Shown piece by piece: positions 32,977 through 41,116 of a stretch of 64,000 nt of DNA (its first letter is position 1; each line of letters starts with the position of its first letter). The translations under genes and the position numbers were made by a program. The DNA is taken from assembly GCA_021768245.1 (NCBI GenBank), contig JAETNO010000010.1, positions 1-64,000 of the forward strand, read 5' to 3'. Source of the DNA: Bacteroidaceae bacterium (GTDB lineage: Bacteria > Bacteroidota > Bacteroidia > Bacteroidales > Muribaculaceae). The notes under the pieces are model-generated. The model was not told the origin of the DNA, ran no database searches, and was given only the letters and a program-made list of their open reading frames with translations.

Positions 32977-33042
32977 CGTGTCTGTCCTTCGGATAACACT
33001 ATATAATATTGACCTTTGCCATGTAACCAATAAATCCGACCG

Positions 33043-33315
33043 ATGAGACACTTAAAGCAGGAGTTCGACAAACTCACATTTAAGGAGGTGATAATATACA
33101 TAATGGTAATCATCACAATGACTGCGGGACTGACACTCCTTTTCATGGGGCTCTTCATTCCTCCCGAAGGCGAAATCCACGGTTCCGTGATAACCGCTTT
33201 CGGCATACTGTGCACATTCGTCGCCTCGCTTCTCGGGATTTCAATCCATTACGCGAACGAACTTGACAAATTCAAGGCCAATGTCCAGGCGAAGTTAGAT
33301 GAGCTGTCAAAATAA
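33043..33315 (+). CDS. Holin candidate (two-TM phage membrane protein)
   Basis: This 90-residue protein has two hydrophobic segments (about 16-37, VIIYIMVIITMTAGLTLLFM; about 47-68, SVITAFGILCTFVASLLGI) and a charged C-terminal tail (ANELDKFKANVQAKLDEL). Size and topology fit a class II holin, and it lies directly before a spanin-like gene. A similar protein is common in Bacteroides prophages. Holin function is inferred. Confidence 0.55.
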   Translation: MRHLKQEFDKLTFKEVIIYIMVIITMTAGLTLLFMGLFIPPEGEIHGSVITAFGILCTFVASLLGISIHYANELDKFKANVQAKLDELSK

Positions 33316-33329
33316 CACCGGGATTATTA

Positions 33330-33881
33330 ATGAAAAGATATGATATTTTATTCGCATGCGGCCTTGTCTGCCTTGTGGCGGTCTGTACAGGCCTTTTGTT
33401 CAGTTGTCGCTCGACAAAGGAAGCCGTCGAGGAGACAGCCATCCGGGAAGTATCGGAATCTTCCGCAGATTCTACATTCAACGCCACCGCCACCGCAGAG
33501 AAAGCGACAGAGAACCGCGCCGATTCTTCCAACGTCCGCGCTGATGGACGGGGCAGGGTCGAGATTGAGAGAGATTCAGCGGGTCGCCCGGTTGTTATCA
33601 TCTGGAACTACGGCTGGAGGTTACAGGGACAAAATACAATGCAGACTGAGACAGGCAAATGGTCCTACGGCCTTAACGCCACGCGTCATTCCGGAACCTC
33701 CGGCAAAACTGACACTGACACCAAGAAAAAGAAAGAAGCAAAGACTGAGATGGACCCGTCTATCCCTTTAGAAACGATTATCGGAGTGAGTCTGCTCGCT
33801 TTTATGGTGTTTTATATTATTTATATAGTGATAACTGACCGCATATGGCCATGGATAAAGGAACACAGGCTCAGACAATAG
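33330..33881 (+). CDS. Unimolecular spanin candidate (lipoprotein plus C-terminal TM)
   Basis: This 183-residue protein has an N-terminal lipoprotein signal with lipobox LLFSC (C26), a charged Thr/Ser/Ala-rich periplasmic region of about 120 residues, and one C-terminal transmembrane segment (about 148-170, SLLAFMVFYIIYIVITD). Outer-membrane lipid anchor plus inner-membrane anchor in one chain is the hallmark of u-spanins such as T1 gp11, which fuse the two membranes in the last step of lysis. It follows the holin candidate by 14 bases. The family has no sequence signature, so the call rests on topology. Confidence 0.65.
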   Translation: MKRYDILFACGLVCLVAVCTGLLFSCRSTKEAVEETAIREVSESSADSTFNATATAEKATENRADSSNVRADGRGRVEIERDSAGRPVVIIWNYGWRLQGQNTMQTETGKWSYGLNATRHSGTSGKTDTDTKKKKEAKTEMDPSIPLETIIGVSLLAFMVFYIIYIVITDRIWPWIKEHRLRQ

Positions 33882-34150
33882 ACCTGTTTCAGGCTATTGA
33901 AGAAATGAAACGGATTAGTCTAGCCGGAGGAACGTTTTCGATGAAGTTCCGCAAGTGGAACAGACAGACGCGCAATGGTGGCGACCTTGTGAAGGTGAAC
34001 GCCGCATGCGTGCGCCCGAAAGCCTCCGACGAGGAAGTCTCCGGATCATCATACAAATTATTTTTTACCGACACGGAGACCGGACTCGCCCGTGTGTGCT
34101 GGCAGCCGTTAATCGTAGAGTTCAACGGCAGCCGCACAGTCTTAAACTAA
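33845..34150 (+). CDS. Hypothetical phage protein
   Basis: This 101-residue protein (MAMDKGTQAQTIDLFQAIEE) overlaps the spanin candidate by 37 bases and precedes the portal gene by 20. A helical N-terminus is followed by a beta-rich part (YKLFFTDTETGLARVCWQPL). Similar small proteins precede portal genes in Bacteroidetes prophages, but I cannot name a function. Confidence 0.6.
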   Translation: MAMDKGTQAQTIDLFQAIEEMKRISLAGGTFSMKFRKWNRQTRNGGDLVKVNAACVRPKASDEEVSGSSYKLFFTDTETGLARVCWQPLIVEFNGSRTVLN

Positions 34151-34170
34151 AACACTTCATATTTACCACT

Positions 34171-35523
34171 ATGATACGCAGAAGCGGAAATTTCGGTTTT
34201 GTCGATAACGGAGCCGGTGAAATATTCACTTTTTCCATCAATTCGAGAGGCAAGGGATGGACACCATCGCACTTCATGTTGCGTGGCGGCTCAGGTTCTT
34301 TCGGCTATAAGTATATGAACGTAAACGGAACGCCGATAATACCCTTCGGGCCTGACAATGATTTACCGGGACGCGTGTGCGGACTGCTTGAGAAATTCTA
34401 TGCCGGAGAGGGTATCATGGGCAAGAAAGCCGGGTTGCAATGGGGAGAAGGCCCAAGGCTATATCGCGACGCGGTGGACTCAAACAATATCTTTTACCGG
34501 GAATGGGTAATCGACGACATAATTACCGCAGCCCTCAAAGAAACCGACTATCTTACACAAATGCACCGATGCCTGATAGACCTTTGCCATTTGGAGGGGT
34601 TCTGGGTTAAGTTCACACGTTCGAGGGGAGCGCGGATAGGAGCCGGGCGTATCGTGAGGGTGGAACATGTTCCGGCGGCAAAGGTCCGCTATGTATGGCC
34701 CGGCGACAACGCATTGCCTTCCGAGGCAATGGTGGCAGACTGGCCCGTGGCCGACCCCAAAACCGCGCACATATATCCGCTTTTCGACCCCCGTAATCCA
34801 TTGAAACATCCGGTATCACTGGCCTATTACAATATTTACAGCTTCGGACACGACCATTACAGCGTACCGCGATTCATAGGCGCGTTTGACTGGCTTGAAC
34901 TTGCCGGAACACTCGCACCATTGCTCGCCACATACAACGCCAATGCCTCGGCCATATCGAAACATATAGAGTCACCACAATCCTACTGGGACGCAGCCGA
35001 AGCCCGGATAAAGGATATATGTCAGCAAAAAGGGATTCAGTACTCGCCCGAAATGCTCGAAAAGTTTAAAGACGAGGCAATGGAGCGTTACGCAGCCGCG
35101 ATGACCGGAAGGGAGAACGCCGGAAAGTTCCTTCATACATCGCAGTTCTGGAATCCCGACGCCGGAAACTTTGAAGGCTGGAAGATAGTGCCTATCGACA
35201 ACAAGGTAAAAGAATATATCGAGGCTCAGGTGCTTATATGCAAGAAAGCGGAGGCGGCAGCCACCTCAGGATTCGGGCTGGATCCATCATTATCCAACCT
35301 CATACTTGATACCAAGTTGGGGAGCGGTTCGGAAAAACTCTATGCCCTGAAGGTATATAACGCAACCGAGACAACAGTGCCGGATATGGTGCTTTGTAAG
35401 CCGTTCCAACAGTTCATTGATGCGAATTTTCCCGGTACAGATATAAAAATCGGTCTTTACCGTACAGTTGTCGAGGCCGAACGAAACGTGAACCCTGAAA
35501 ACCGAATGAAAGCCAATGCGTAA
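34171..35523 (+). CDS. Portal protein (probable)
   Basis: This 450-residue protein is the best portal candidate: size, place before connector-type genes, and a long central helix region (ESPQSYWDAAEARIKDICQQ) with an Ala-rich helix (YIEAQVLICKKAEAAATSGF) as in portals of Bacteroides phages. The portal forms the DNA entry ring at the head vertex. ATG at 34171 is chosen; the frame is open upstream but covers the previous gene. It overlaps the next start by 8 bases. Confidence 0.65.
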   Translation: MIRRSGNFGFVDNGAGEIFTFSINSRGKGWTPSHFMLRGGSGSFGYKYMNVNGTPIIPFGPDNDLPGRVCGLLEKFYAGEGIMGKKAGLQWGEGPRLYRDAVDSNNIFYREWVIDDIITAALKETDYLTQMHRCLIDLCHLEGFWVKFTRSRGARIGAGRIVRVEHVPAAKVRYVWPGDNALPSEAMVADWPVADPKTAHIYPLFDPRNPLKHPVSLAYYNIYSFGHDHYSVPRFIGAFDWLELAGTLAPLLATYNANASAISKHIESPQSYWDAAEARIKDICQQKGIQYSPEMLEKFKDEAMERYAAAMTGRENAGKFLHTSQFWNPDAGNFEGWKIVPIDNKVKEYIEAQVLICKKAEAAATSGFGLDPSLSNLILDTKLGSGSEKLYALKVYNATETTVPDMVLCKPFQQFIDANFPGTDIKIGLYRTVVEAERNVNPENRMKANA

Positions 35524-36463
35524 GTATATGAAACTTTTTGACAGAGACGGAAACGGCAGTGCGGAAGTTGTCGCCGCCGTCGGGCTGATAGCCAATGACA
35601 TTACTTTCGACAAGTGGGAGCCGGTGCTTCCCTTCGGAATCCGCGACGTGGCGGCCATTGTCGGACGTGAGCCCGTGGAAGCTCTCGCGGAGTTCTACGG
35701 GAGCGGGGAGCCGGATATCGAGAAAGAGACAGCCTTAAAGTATCTACAGCAGGCGGTGGCTTTCTTTACTTGGCTGAAGATAATCCCGACGCTCGACGCG
35801 CAGCACGACACCGCCGGACGCTCCCGCCGTCTCGGAGAGAATGAAAAGGGGCTTACCGCATTACAGGAGTTCAAAGACGAAGAAAACATTTTGCGTCTGG
35901 CTTACGAGGCAACGGACGCGCTTGTGGAAACCCTTGAAGCCAATAAATTCCCATTTTGGGTTGACTCGCATAAATACAGGCTCCGAAATGGCTGTCTCAT
36001 ACGCAATAAAGAGCAATTTGATGAATATTACAACATAGGTTCTCACCGACTTTTCGTCACACTCCTTCCGATTATGCGGGAGGTTCAGCAAGCGCAGCTC
36101 GCGCCGGTTCTCGGCGATAAGGTGCTGGGGCTGATTCTTGCCGGAAGCGAGAAAGAAACCGCATTGTTCGGCGACACCGCCGCCCGTGCCGTGGTATTAC
36201 TCACCATGCAGAAGGCGGTGGAGCGTCTGCCCGTCGAGGTTATCCCGGAGGGAGTGGTTCAGGTGCAGCAGTCGCAGCCGGTAAAATCCCGACTGAAAGC
36301 CGAGCAGTCAGCCCGTGCAGCCGTGGCCGCCTCGCTGGGTGCTGACGCTCAAAGGTGCATAGACCGGCTTCAGCAGCTCGTAGCGGACTATAATGCCGAG
36401 GGAGCGGAAACCGTGCCGTATGTCGGCGGCCCAATCGTTCACAGTAAAGGTATGTCATTCTAA
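35516..36463 (+). CDS. DUF6712-like phage connector-region protein
   Basis: This 315-residue protein is similar to the DUF6712 proteins found after portal genes in Bacteroidetes prophages (AYEATDALVETLEANKFPFW; FVTLLPIMREVQQAQLAPVL). They are thought to belong to the neck region. It starts in an ATGCGTAA overlap with the portal stop; an in-frame ATG at 35528 is possible. The C-terminal 70 residues are helical and basic. The next gene overlaps by one base. Confidence 0.55.
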   Translation: MRKYMKLFDRDGNGSAEVVAAVGLIANDITFDKWEPVLPFGIRDVAAIVGREPVEALAEFYGSGEPDIEKETALKYLQQAVAFFTWLKIIPTLDAQHDTAGRSRRLGENEKGLTALQEFKDEENILRLAYEATDALVETLEANKFPFWVDSHKYRLRNGCLIRNKEQFDEYYNIGSHRLFVTLLPIMREVQQAQLAPVLGDKVLGLILAGSEKETALFGDTAARAVVLLTMQKAVERLPVEVIPEGVVQVQQSQPVKSRLKAEQSARAAVAASLGADAQRCIDRLQQLVADYNAEGAETVPYVGGPIVHSKGMSF

Positions 36464-37251
36464 TGGAAACTATAACTACACGCGGTCGCTCCGTGGTGAT
36501 TCCTACATGTGTCGGTGAGCTTACTCCGGAGCAATATGGATATTATTGTTTTCTCGCTTTCGCAATGGGAGGCGGAGTTATCGACATCGATGATGTCCGT
36601 GTAAGGTGGTTGTCATATCTGATTGGTCTGAAGAATGTGGATTACACGATACTAAAGGCGGAACACATCGCGGAACTGGAGCGGCAGAAGAATGTGATTG
36701 ACGGATTTTTCAAGACAAGGACCGTCAACGGCGTATCGCGTCAGAGCCTCGATCTTGACACCACCGTCAACCTACTTCCGGAGCACAAGGGCTTCAAAGG
36801 CCCCGGCGACTGGCTTGACGGTATCACATTCGGTGAGTTCGTGCGATGCCTTACAATCTTTGAACGTCTCGCAGAGACGGATGCCGAGGATGTAGCTGAC
36901 GGTTACGCTGAAATAGCCCGTGTTCTTTACCATATACCGGAAGGGACTCAAGTCCCTAATCTTCTCGCCTTCCATGCCCCGACACTGTTTTCATCAGTAT
37001 GGAGCGCGATACAAGCCGGCCCTATCGACATTAACGGTAAGAAAATAGACCTACGCATAATTTTCCGCAGTTCCGGCAGCTCCCGTCCTGACGACAAGAC
37101 CGGGTGGACCGGTATCACTTTCGAGGTGGCCTCCGCCGGATTGTTCGGGACTGTCAGTGAGGTGGAAGCTACCGATTTCTGGGAGGTGTTGCTGTATCTA
37201 TACAAATGCAAATTCGAATATATCCACGACAATAACAGCTCAAAAAAATAA
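36463..37251 (+). CDS. Hypothetical phage protein, neck/tail region
   Basis: This 262-residue protein (METITTRGRSVVIPTCVGEL) starts on the last base of the previous stop codon. It has a helical N-terminal half with PEQYGYYCFLAFAMGGGVID and a C-terminal half with KTGWTGITFEVASAGLFGTV. I do not recognise it. Position between connector and lysozyme genes suggests head-tail joining or tail assembly. Confidence 0.6.
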   Translation: METITTRGRSVVIPTCVGELTPEQYGYYCFLAFAMGGGVIDIDDVRVRWLSYLIGLKNVDYTILKAEHIAELERQKNVIDGFFKTRTVNGVSRQSLDLDTTVNLLPEHKGFKGPGDWLDGITFGEFVRCLTIFERLAETDAEDVADGYAEIARVLYHIPEGTQVPNLLAFHAPTLFSSVWSAIQAGPIDINGKKIDLRIIFRSSGSSRPDDKTGWTGITFEVASAGLFGTVSEVEATDFWEVLLYLYKCKFEYIHDNNSSKK

Positions 37252-37257
37252 ATCCGT

Positions 37258-37692
37258 ATGGAACTTTCACAGTCTATCAAATCGAAAATCAAGGCTTGGG
37301 AAGGTTGTCGCCTGACCGCCTACCGCTGCCCCGCCGGAGTGCTTACAATCGGTTATGGTCATACCGGGCCGGATGTTACCCCCGGAAAATGTATTACACA
37401 GGCCGAGGCCGACGCGCTTTTCGAGGCGGATATTAAGAAATTTGCTGACGGTGTGGCCGCTAAACTCCGGGGCGCGAAAATCAATAACAACCAGTTCGAC
37501 GCGCTTGTATCGCTGGCCTATAACATAGGAATCGGGGCGTTCCAAAAGTCGGCCTTACTTAAAAGGGTAATGGTCAATCCTGCCGATCCTGCAATAAAAG
37601 CCGAGTTCGCTAAATGGGTTCACGGAGGAGGAAAAGTCCTGCCCGGACTCATGAGACGCCGCACCGCCGAGGCTAACCACTATTTCGGATAG
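37258..37692 (+). CDS. GH24 phage lysozyme (endolysin)
   Basis: This 144-residue muramidase has the T4-type motif from E15: WEGCRLTAYRCPAGVLTIGY. E15 is catalytic, C24 replaces the usual Asp, and T30 matches the Thr; the Cys variant is common in many endolysins. The C-terminal NNQFDALVSLAYNIGIGAF is also typical. There is no signal or SAR segment, so it needs a holin. It is 3.4 kb from the holin/spanin candidates, so the lysis genes are split. Confidence 0.92.
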   Translation: MELSQSIKSKIKAWEGCRLTAYRCPAGVLTIGYGHTGPDVTPGKCITQAEADALFEADIKKFADGVAAKLRGAKINNNQFDALVSLAYNIGIGAFQKSALLKRVMVNPADPAIKAEFAKWVHGGGKVLPGLMRRRTAEANHYFG

Positions 37693-37694
37693 AT

Positions 37695-38129
37695 ATGATA
37701 CACCTTTCCGCATATAAGGAATATTGGGAACGCCTCGCGCAAAGGATTCCACTCATTACCGGGGTTCTTCCCGTTACTGTTGACGAAGCTATGGCAAAAC
37801 GAATAAGCTCCCTTCAAAAAGGCTCGGTCACTCTCTTTGTCTTACCTCCGGCGGCTGAAAGCGAGGCCAAGAACGCAGATAGCTTCAGAGAAGGAAATGA
37901 GTGCGTGGTGTTCGTTATGGAAAAATACGATCCCCAACGCCGGGACACATGGAGCGTTCTCGAATCCTCGCAATCGGCAGTCGAACAATTGAAATCGTGT
38001 ATGCTTGACGACCTCGCCTCCGGGTGTTCCATTATGCGGTTTGACGTGTCAACGCTGAATACAATCCCGGAAACACAGTTTTTCGCCGGGTTTGCCGGCT
38101 GGTCTGTCGGATTCAAGATAATTACTTGA
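37695..38129 (+). CDS. Hypothetical phage protein, tail-completion region
   Basis: This 144-residue protein (MIHLSAYKEYWERLAQRIPL) is unrecognised. It has a mixed alpha-beta look with SVTLFVLPPAAESEAKNADS and a C-terminal FFAGFAGWSVGFKIIT. It begins 2 bases after lysozyme. Size and place fit head-tail joining or tail terminator proteins, without proof. Confidence 0.55.
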   Translation: MIHLSAYKEYWERLAQRIPLITGVLPVTVDEAMAKRISSLQKGSVTLFVLPPAAESEAKNADSFREGNECVVFVMEKYDPQRRDTWSVLESSQSAVEQLKSCMLDDLASGCSIMRFDVSTLNTIPETQFFAGFAGWSVGFKIIT

Positions 38130-38133
38130 TAAA

Positions 38134-38556
38134 ATGGAAACGGAAGGTATAAAGTTTCAATATTTCAAGCAGCAGCTTGAAAAAGGAATCCGCGACATCC
38201 TGGAGGCCCAACGCCTTATCGCTTCCTCGCGCATATATCAAAAAGGACATGACCGAGTAAGGGAACAACGGAGGGGCGCAGCCGTTCAAGGGCGCAGCGG
38301 CGCACTTATGGCTGCTTTGATGAATCCGCATTACCTCATTTCGCCAAACGGGAGCGGTGTCAGAACCGAAACGACGCTTCCGACTTATATCCGATTCCTC
38401 GATATGAAGCGGCACGGCAATTACCAAATCTATAACCGCCAAATATGGGGAATCTTATACAGTGAAACCCTTCAGAACGTAAAATACGAATACCGGGATT
38501 GGCTTGAAAAGCATTTCCCGGAACTCTTGAAACAAATAAACAACCAATCAAAATAA
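38134..38556 (+). CDS. Hypothetical phage protein, neck/tail region
   Basis: This 140-residue basic protein has a helical N-terminus (KQQLEKGIRDILEAQRLIAS), an RGAAVQGRSGALMAALMNPH segment and an aromatic C-terminal helix (YEYRDWLEKHFPELLKQINN). It is unrecognised. The pattern resembles small tail-neck proteins in Bacteroidetes prophages. Confidence 0.55.
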   Translation: METEGIKFQYFKQQLEKGIRDILEAQRLIASSRIYQKGHDRVREQRRGAAVQGRSGALMAALMNPHYLISPNGSGVRTETTLPTYIRFLDMKRHGNYQIYNRQIWGILYSETLQNVKYEYRDWLEKHFPELLKQINNQSK

Positions 38557-38563
38557 CTTCGAT

Positions 38564-38797
38564 ATGAAAAAGTTAAAAAACGTCGTCGGCGTGATTCTAC
38601 GCCTTTTTGCCGTTCTCCTACCCGGCTTATTTACCGGGTTCGCCTTATGGAAAATCCACGGCGCACTGGTAACCATTCTTGCCGCCCTCGGCGTTGAATT
38701 TATCTGGGCCGCGTTCCTCACATTCGCTATAACTGTCGCCGCACAGATTAAGGCGCAAATCGAATTGCGGAAAGAAAAGGCTGACGCACCGGTATAA
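38564..38797 (+). CDS. Small membrane protein
   Basis: This 77-residue protein has two hydrophobic segments (VVGVILRLFAVLLPGLFTGF and VTILAALGVEFIWAAFLTFA) and a charged C-terminal tail. It could be a second holin-like protein or an antiholin. It lies 7 bases after the previous gene and is the last in this operon before a terminator. Confidence 0.6.
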   Translation: MKKLKNVVGVILRLFAVLLPGLFTGFALWKIHGALVTILAALGVEFIWAAFLTFAITVAAQIKAQIELRKEKADAPV

Positions 38798-38837
38798 CCC
38801 GTCAAAAAGTGAGCTCTTGTATTCCACTCGTTGCACC

Positions 38838-38868
38838 GTCCCTGTCGATTCGTCCGACGGGGACTTTT
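38838..38868 (+). terminator. Terminator of the portal-lysozyme operon
   Basis: GTCCC-t-GTCG pairs with CGAC-g-GGGAC, followed by TTTT. Confidence 0.75.
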
Positions 38869-38940
38869 CATCTACAGGACATAAAAAAAGCAGCCGGAAG
38901 GTGTGCTGGCTGCCATGACTTAAAATTACAAATTCGAGGT

Positions 38941-39273
38941 TCAGTAATCGAACAGTTCTTTAAGCGTATCAGATAACGCTGTTTTTTCTGTTTCTGAAAT
39001 CTCTCCTATGAAACCTGACAATCTTTTTTTGTCAACCGTCTTTATCTGGTCCAGGACTGCATAACTGTCATTGTCCAGACCGCTCAGTGCTGTCGCCTTT
39101 ATCGGGATTCTTGTCGGCAGCTGCCTCTCCACAGCGGTGAGCGGAACGATTATTACTGTACTCACATAACTGTTCATCTCGTCAGGAGACACAATCAGGC
39201 AGGGCCTTGTCTTCTTCATTTCAGCCCCGACGGTAGGGTCAAGATTGACCCAAAATAGTTGAAATTGTTTCAT
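38941..39273 (-). CDS. mazF: MazF/PemK-type toxin
   Basis: This 110-residue toxin has the PemK/MazF core: FQLFWVNLDPTVGAEMKKTR, RPCLIVSPDEMNSY and IIVPLTAVER, then DQIKTVDKKRL. MazF toxins are sequence-specific endoribonucleases. It lies 41 bases after the mazE stop on the minus strand, opposite to the structural genes, and so is an independent insert with its own promoter. Confidence 0.93.
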   Translation of the reverse strand: MKQFQLFWVNLDPTVGAEMKKTRPCLIVSPDEMNSYVSTVIIVPLTAVERQLPTRIPIKATALSGLDNDSYAVLDQIKTVDKKRLSGFIGEISETEKTALSDTLKELFDY

Positions 39274-39314
39274 ATCGGTTGTTTTTTAATTGATTTGTTG
39301 AACAGAAAAGAGGC

Positions 39315-39563
39315 TTATATCATGTCAATGGCTTCAGAATCAAGGCAGTCAGGCAGCAGCTTTGCGTCTTCACCTTCCTTTGCATATTTCGCAAAAGCTT
39401 CAGCCCAGCCCTCACGTTTGTTGCGTGGTTTTGAGATGATAATTTGATTGTTTGAAAATTCGATATTTACAGACGAACCCTTTGTGAATCCGCCTTCAGA
39501 TGCGATAAACCGGGGGATAATAATCCCGACCGATGTACCGACTTGTGAAATTTTAGCTAACAT
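39315..39563 (-). CDS. mazE: MazE/AbrB-type antitoxin
   Basis: This 82-residue antitoxin has an AbrB/MazE swapped-hairpin N-terminus (AKISQVGTSVGIIIPRFIAS, then GGFTKGSSVNIEF) and an acidic C-terminal tail that would cover MazF. It is first in the operon. It should repress the promoter upstream, where AT-rich inverted repeats lie. Confidence 0.92.
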   Translation of the reverse strand: MLAKISQVGTSVGIIIPRFIASEGGFTKGSSVNIEFSNNQIIISKPRNKREGWAEAFAKYAKEGEDAKLLPDCLDSEAIDMI

Positions 39564-39650
39564 TGTGTAGTACGTAAATTATTATGTATATTATTATTAA
39601 TTAAAAGAAGCGCATTAAAATAATGCAATCATCTTCTCTGTTCAACACTG

Positions 39651-39720
39651 CAAAGTTAAGTAAAGTTTTTAATATTACAATAATATTATAATAAAATCAT
39701 AATATCATTATAATATCGAC
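39651..39720 (-). promoter_or_regulatory. mazEF promoter and AT-rich inverted repeats
   Basis: The minus-strand -7 box TAACTTTG lies at 39658-39651, about 88 bases before mazE. Just upstream (39660-39720) are many overlapping AATATTA/TAATATT units that could be operator sites for the MazE AbrB-type domain. Confidence 0.5.
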
Positions 39721-39741
39721 ATCTTTCTTGTCTTATCTCCT

Positions 39742-39768
39742 GACGCAAAGAGTTGCGCGGGGGATTTT
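39742..39768 (+). repeat. 27-bp direct repeat flanking the antirepressor, left copy
   Basis: The 27 bases are identical to 40391-40417. Each holds the hairpin CGCAA/TTGCG and a T-rich tail, so each is also terminator-like. The pair brackets the antirepressor gene. Confidence 0.75.
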
Positions 39769-39810
39769 CATTTTAGGGCAAATAATTACTTATATATGAA
39801 ATTAAATTAC

Positions 39811-39818
39811 TACTTTTG
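39811..39818 (+). promoter_or_regulatory. -7 box of the antirepressor gene
   Basis: TACTTTTG, 29 bases before ATG 39848. Confidence 0.6.
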
Positions 39819-39847
39819 CGCATTGTTTAACCTATAAAACAGAAACA

Positions 39848-40360
39848 ATGGAGAAAAAGACTATCGATTTCCACGGCGTTGAAATCGTCATCGCCTACAA
39901 GGACGGCAAGGCCTTCTTGCCGGTGAAACCAATCTGCGAGGCTATAGGAATCACTTTTCAGCCTCAGCACGACAAAATCAAGGAACACCCGATTTTGAGT
40001 TCAACTATAACGATTATCGTTACAGTTGGAGCGGATGGCAAAGACCGCGAAATGGTTTGCCTCCCAGTAAAATACATTTATGGGTGGCTGTTCACAATCA
40101 ATCCGGGCAAAGTTGCACCTGAAGCCCGCGAGAATGTCGAGAAATACAGCCGCGAATGTTACGAAGTTCTCTACAGCCACTTCCACAACGCGCTCGATCG
40201 GCAGCTTCAAGCAAACGAGGCGGAAATAGGCCTATTAAAGGAACTTAATGCTGCGATTGTAGCTGAGAAAGAGGCCAAGACTCACCGCCGTAAAATCGAG
40301 GAATCGCTCGGACAACTCCGAAACGAACGCCTCAATCCACAACCGCAACTCCCTCTGTGA
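39848..40360 (+). CDS. Phage antirepressor (P22_AR_N type)
   Basis: This 170-residue protein matches the N-terminal domain of P22-type antirepressors: GKAFLPVKPICEAIGITFQP, QHDKIKEHPILSSTITIIVT, then MVCLPVKYIYGWLFTINPGK. A C-terminal coiled coil (NEAEIGLLKELNAAIVAEKE) replaces a second domain. Such proteins bind and disable the prophage repressor, leading to induction. In P1 the ant antirepressor is the gene held silent by C4 RNA; here C4-like RNAs lie elsewhere in the same phage. It is an isolated gene with its own promoter, between 27-bp repeats. Confidence 0.85.
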   Translation: MEKKTIDFHGVEIVIAYKDGKAFLPVKPICEAIGITFQPQHDKIKEHPILSSTITIIVTVGADGKDREMVCLPVKYIYGWLFTINPGKVAPEARENVEKYSRECYEVLYSHFHNALDRQLQANEAEIGLLKELNAAIVAEKEAKTHRRKIEESLGQLRNERLNPQPQLPL

Positions 40361-40390
40361 AGTTGGTTAAACAATATCCCCGAATCCTCC

Positions 40391-40417
40391 GACGCAAAGA
40401 GTTGCGCGGGGGATTTT
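40391..40417 (+). repeat. 27-bp direct repeat flanking the antirepressor, right copy
   Basis: Identical to 39742-39768, here followed by TTTTTTT so it acts as the antirepressor terminator. Confidence 0.75.
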
Positions 40418-40474
40418 TTTGCATTTTTTCTGAAAAAAGCTGCCCGGAAATTTGGTGAATACACAAATGTTTCC

Positions 40475-40482
40475 TACATTTG
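40475..40482 (+). promoter_or_regulatory. -7 box of the 46-aa/DUF5053 operon, copy 2
   Basis: TACATTTG, 38 bases before ATG 40520. The short leader holds GTCATAAGAC, like GTCGATAAGAC in the copy at 57918. Confidence 0.6.
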
Positions 40483-40519
40483 TAATGTCATAAGACACAT
40501 AACCCTTAATACTTCAAAA

Positions 40520-40660
40520 ATGACAACTGAAGAATTAATTCAAAAATTGGAGGATATCAAAAATATGGTAATCATCCTCCAGCGAATCAGAGACAGAGGT
40601 CAGCGAGAACGATTCAAACGAATAATAAAATCCGAAATTAGAGACCTCCAAAACTATTAA
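40520..40660 (+). CDS. 46-residue protein upstream of DUF5053, copy 2
   Basis: This 46-residue helical protein starts MTTEELIQKLEDIKNMVIIL and ends with a basic amphipathic part (RFKRIIKSEIRDLQNY). It has the same length as the ORF at 57983 and a similar pattern to the 41-residue ORF at 31512, each directly before DUF5053. A conserved-position hairpin follows its stop. I do not know the function. Confidence 0.65.
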   Translation: MTTEELIQKLEDIKNMVIILQRIRDRGQRERFKRIIKSEIRDLQNY

Positions 40661-40663
40661 TCA

Positions 40664-40693
40664 AAGCCCCTCCCAAACATGAGGGAGGGGCTT
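40664..40693 (+). promoter_or_regulatory. Intercistronic hairpin before DUF5053, copy 2
   Basis: AAGCCCCTCCC and GGGAGGGGCTT form an 11-bp stem with no T-run. The purine strand could act as the ribosome site for the DUF5053 start at 40709. A comparable C-rich/G-rich hairpin lies at 58149-58176 in copy 3. Confidence 0.55.
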
Positions 40694-40708
40694 AATAAAG
40701 ACAATATT

Positions 40709-41029
40709 ATGACAAAGAGTGATGAACTGAAACTGTTGGCAAAGCAGGCGCTTAACGGAGAAAATATAGACAAGGCTGCCGGAGAGTTCATGGACAAGCA
40801 TTACCCGGAAACCACCTCAGACACTGGTGATAGCATATTAGAAGGGCTGAACGGCGCTTATATCGCCCGTCGGTTTTTCGGCAAATCCCGTTTTTGGTAT
40901 AGCCAGAAAGTCAATAACAACACAAAGAATGGCAAACCTACAGATTTCACAGAAGAAGAATGGAGTATATTGAAAAATGCCATGATTACCATGTCGAATG
41001 AGTTAAGGACATTGGCAGATAACATGTAG
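40709..41029 (+). CDS. DUF5053 family protein, copy 2
   Basis: This 106-residue protein has IARRFFGKSRFWYSQKVNNN and NGKPTDFTEEEWSILKNAMI, the same motif series as copies 1 and 3. ATG at 40709 (MTKSDELKL) is preferred to an upstream start that would lie within the hairpin. A helix-turn-helix-like fold is likely. The gene is followed by a strong terminator and then leader RNA D. Confidence 0.75.
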   Translation: MTKSDELKLLAKQALNGENIDKAAGEFMDKHYPETTSDTGDSILEGLNGAYIARRFFGKSRFWYSQKVNNNTKNGKPTDFTEEEWSILKNAMITMSNELRTLADNM

Positions 41030-41076
41030 CGGAATTTTATTCTTCAGTTGTCATGAGCCGCATGTTATTTGCTATG

Positions 41077-41105
41077 GCGGGGGCAAAGTTTGCTCCCGCT
41101 TTTTT
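41077..41105 (+). terminator. DUF5053 terminator, copy 2
   Basis: GCGGGGGC and GCTCCCGC (one G-T pair) with loop AAAGTTT, then TTTTTT. The same hairpin and flanks occur at 58557-58585. Confidence 0.85.
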
Positions 41106-41116
41106 CGTGCTAAAAT

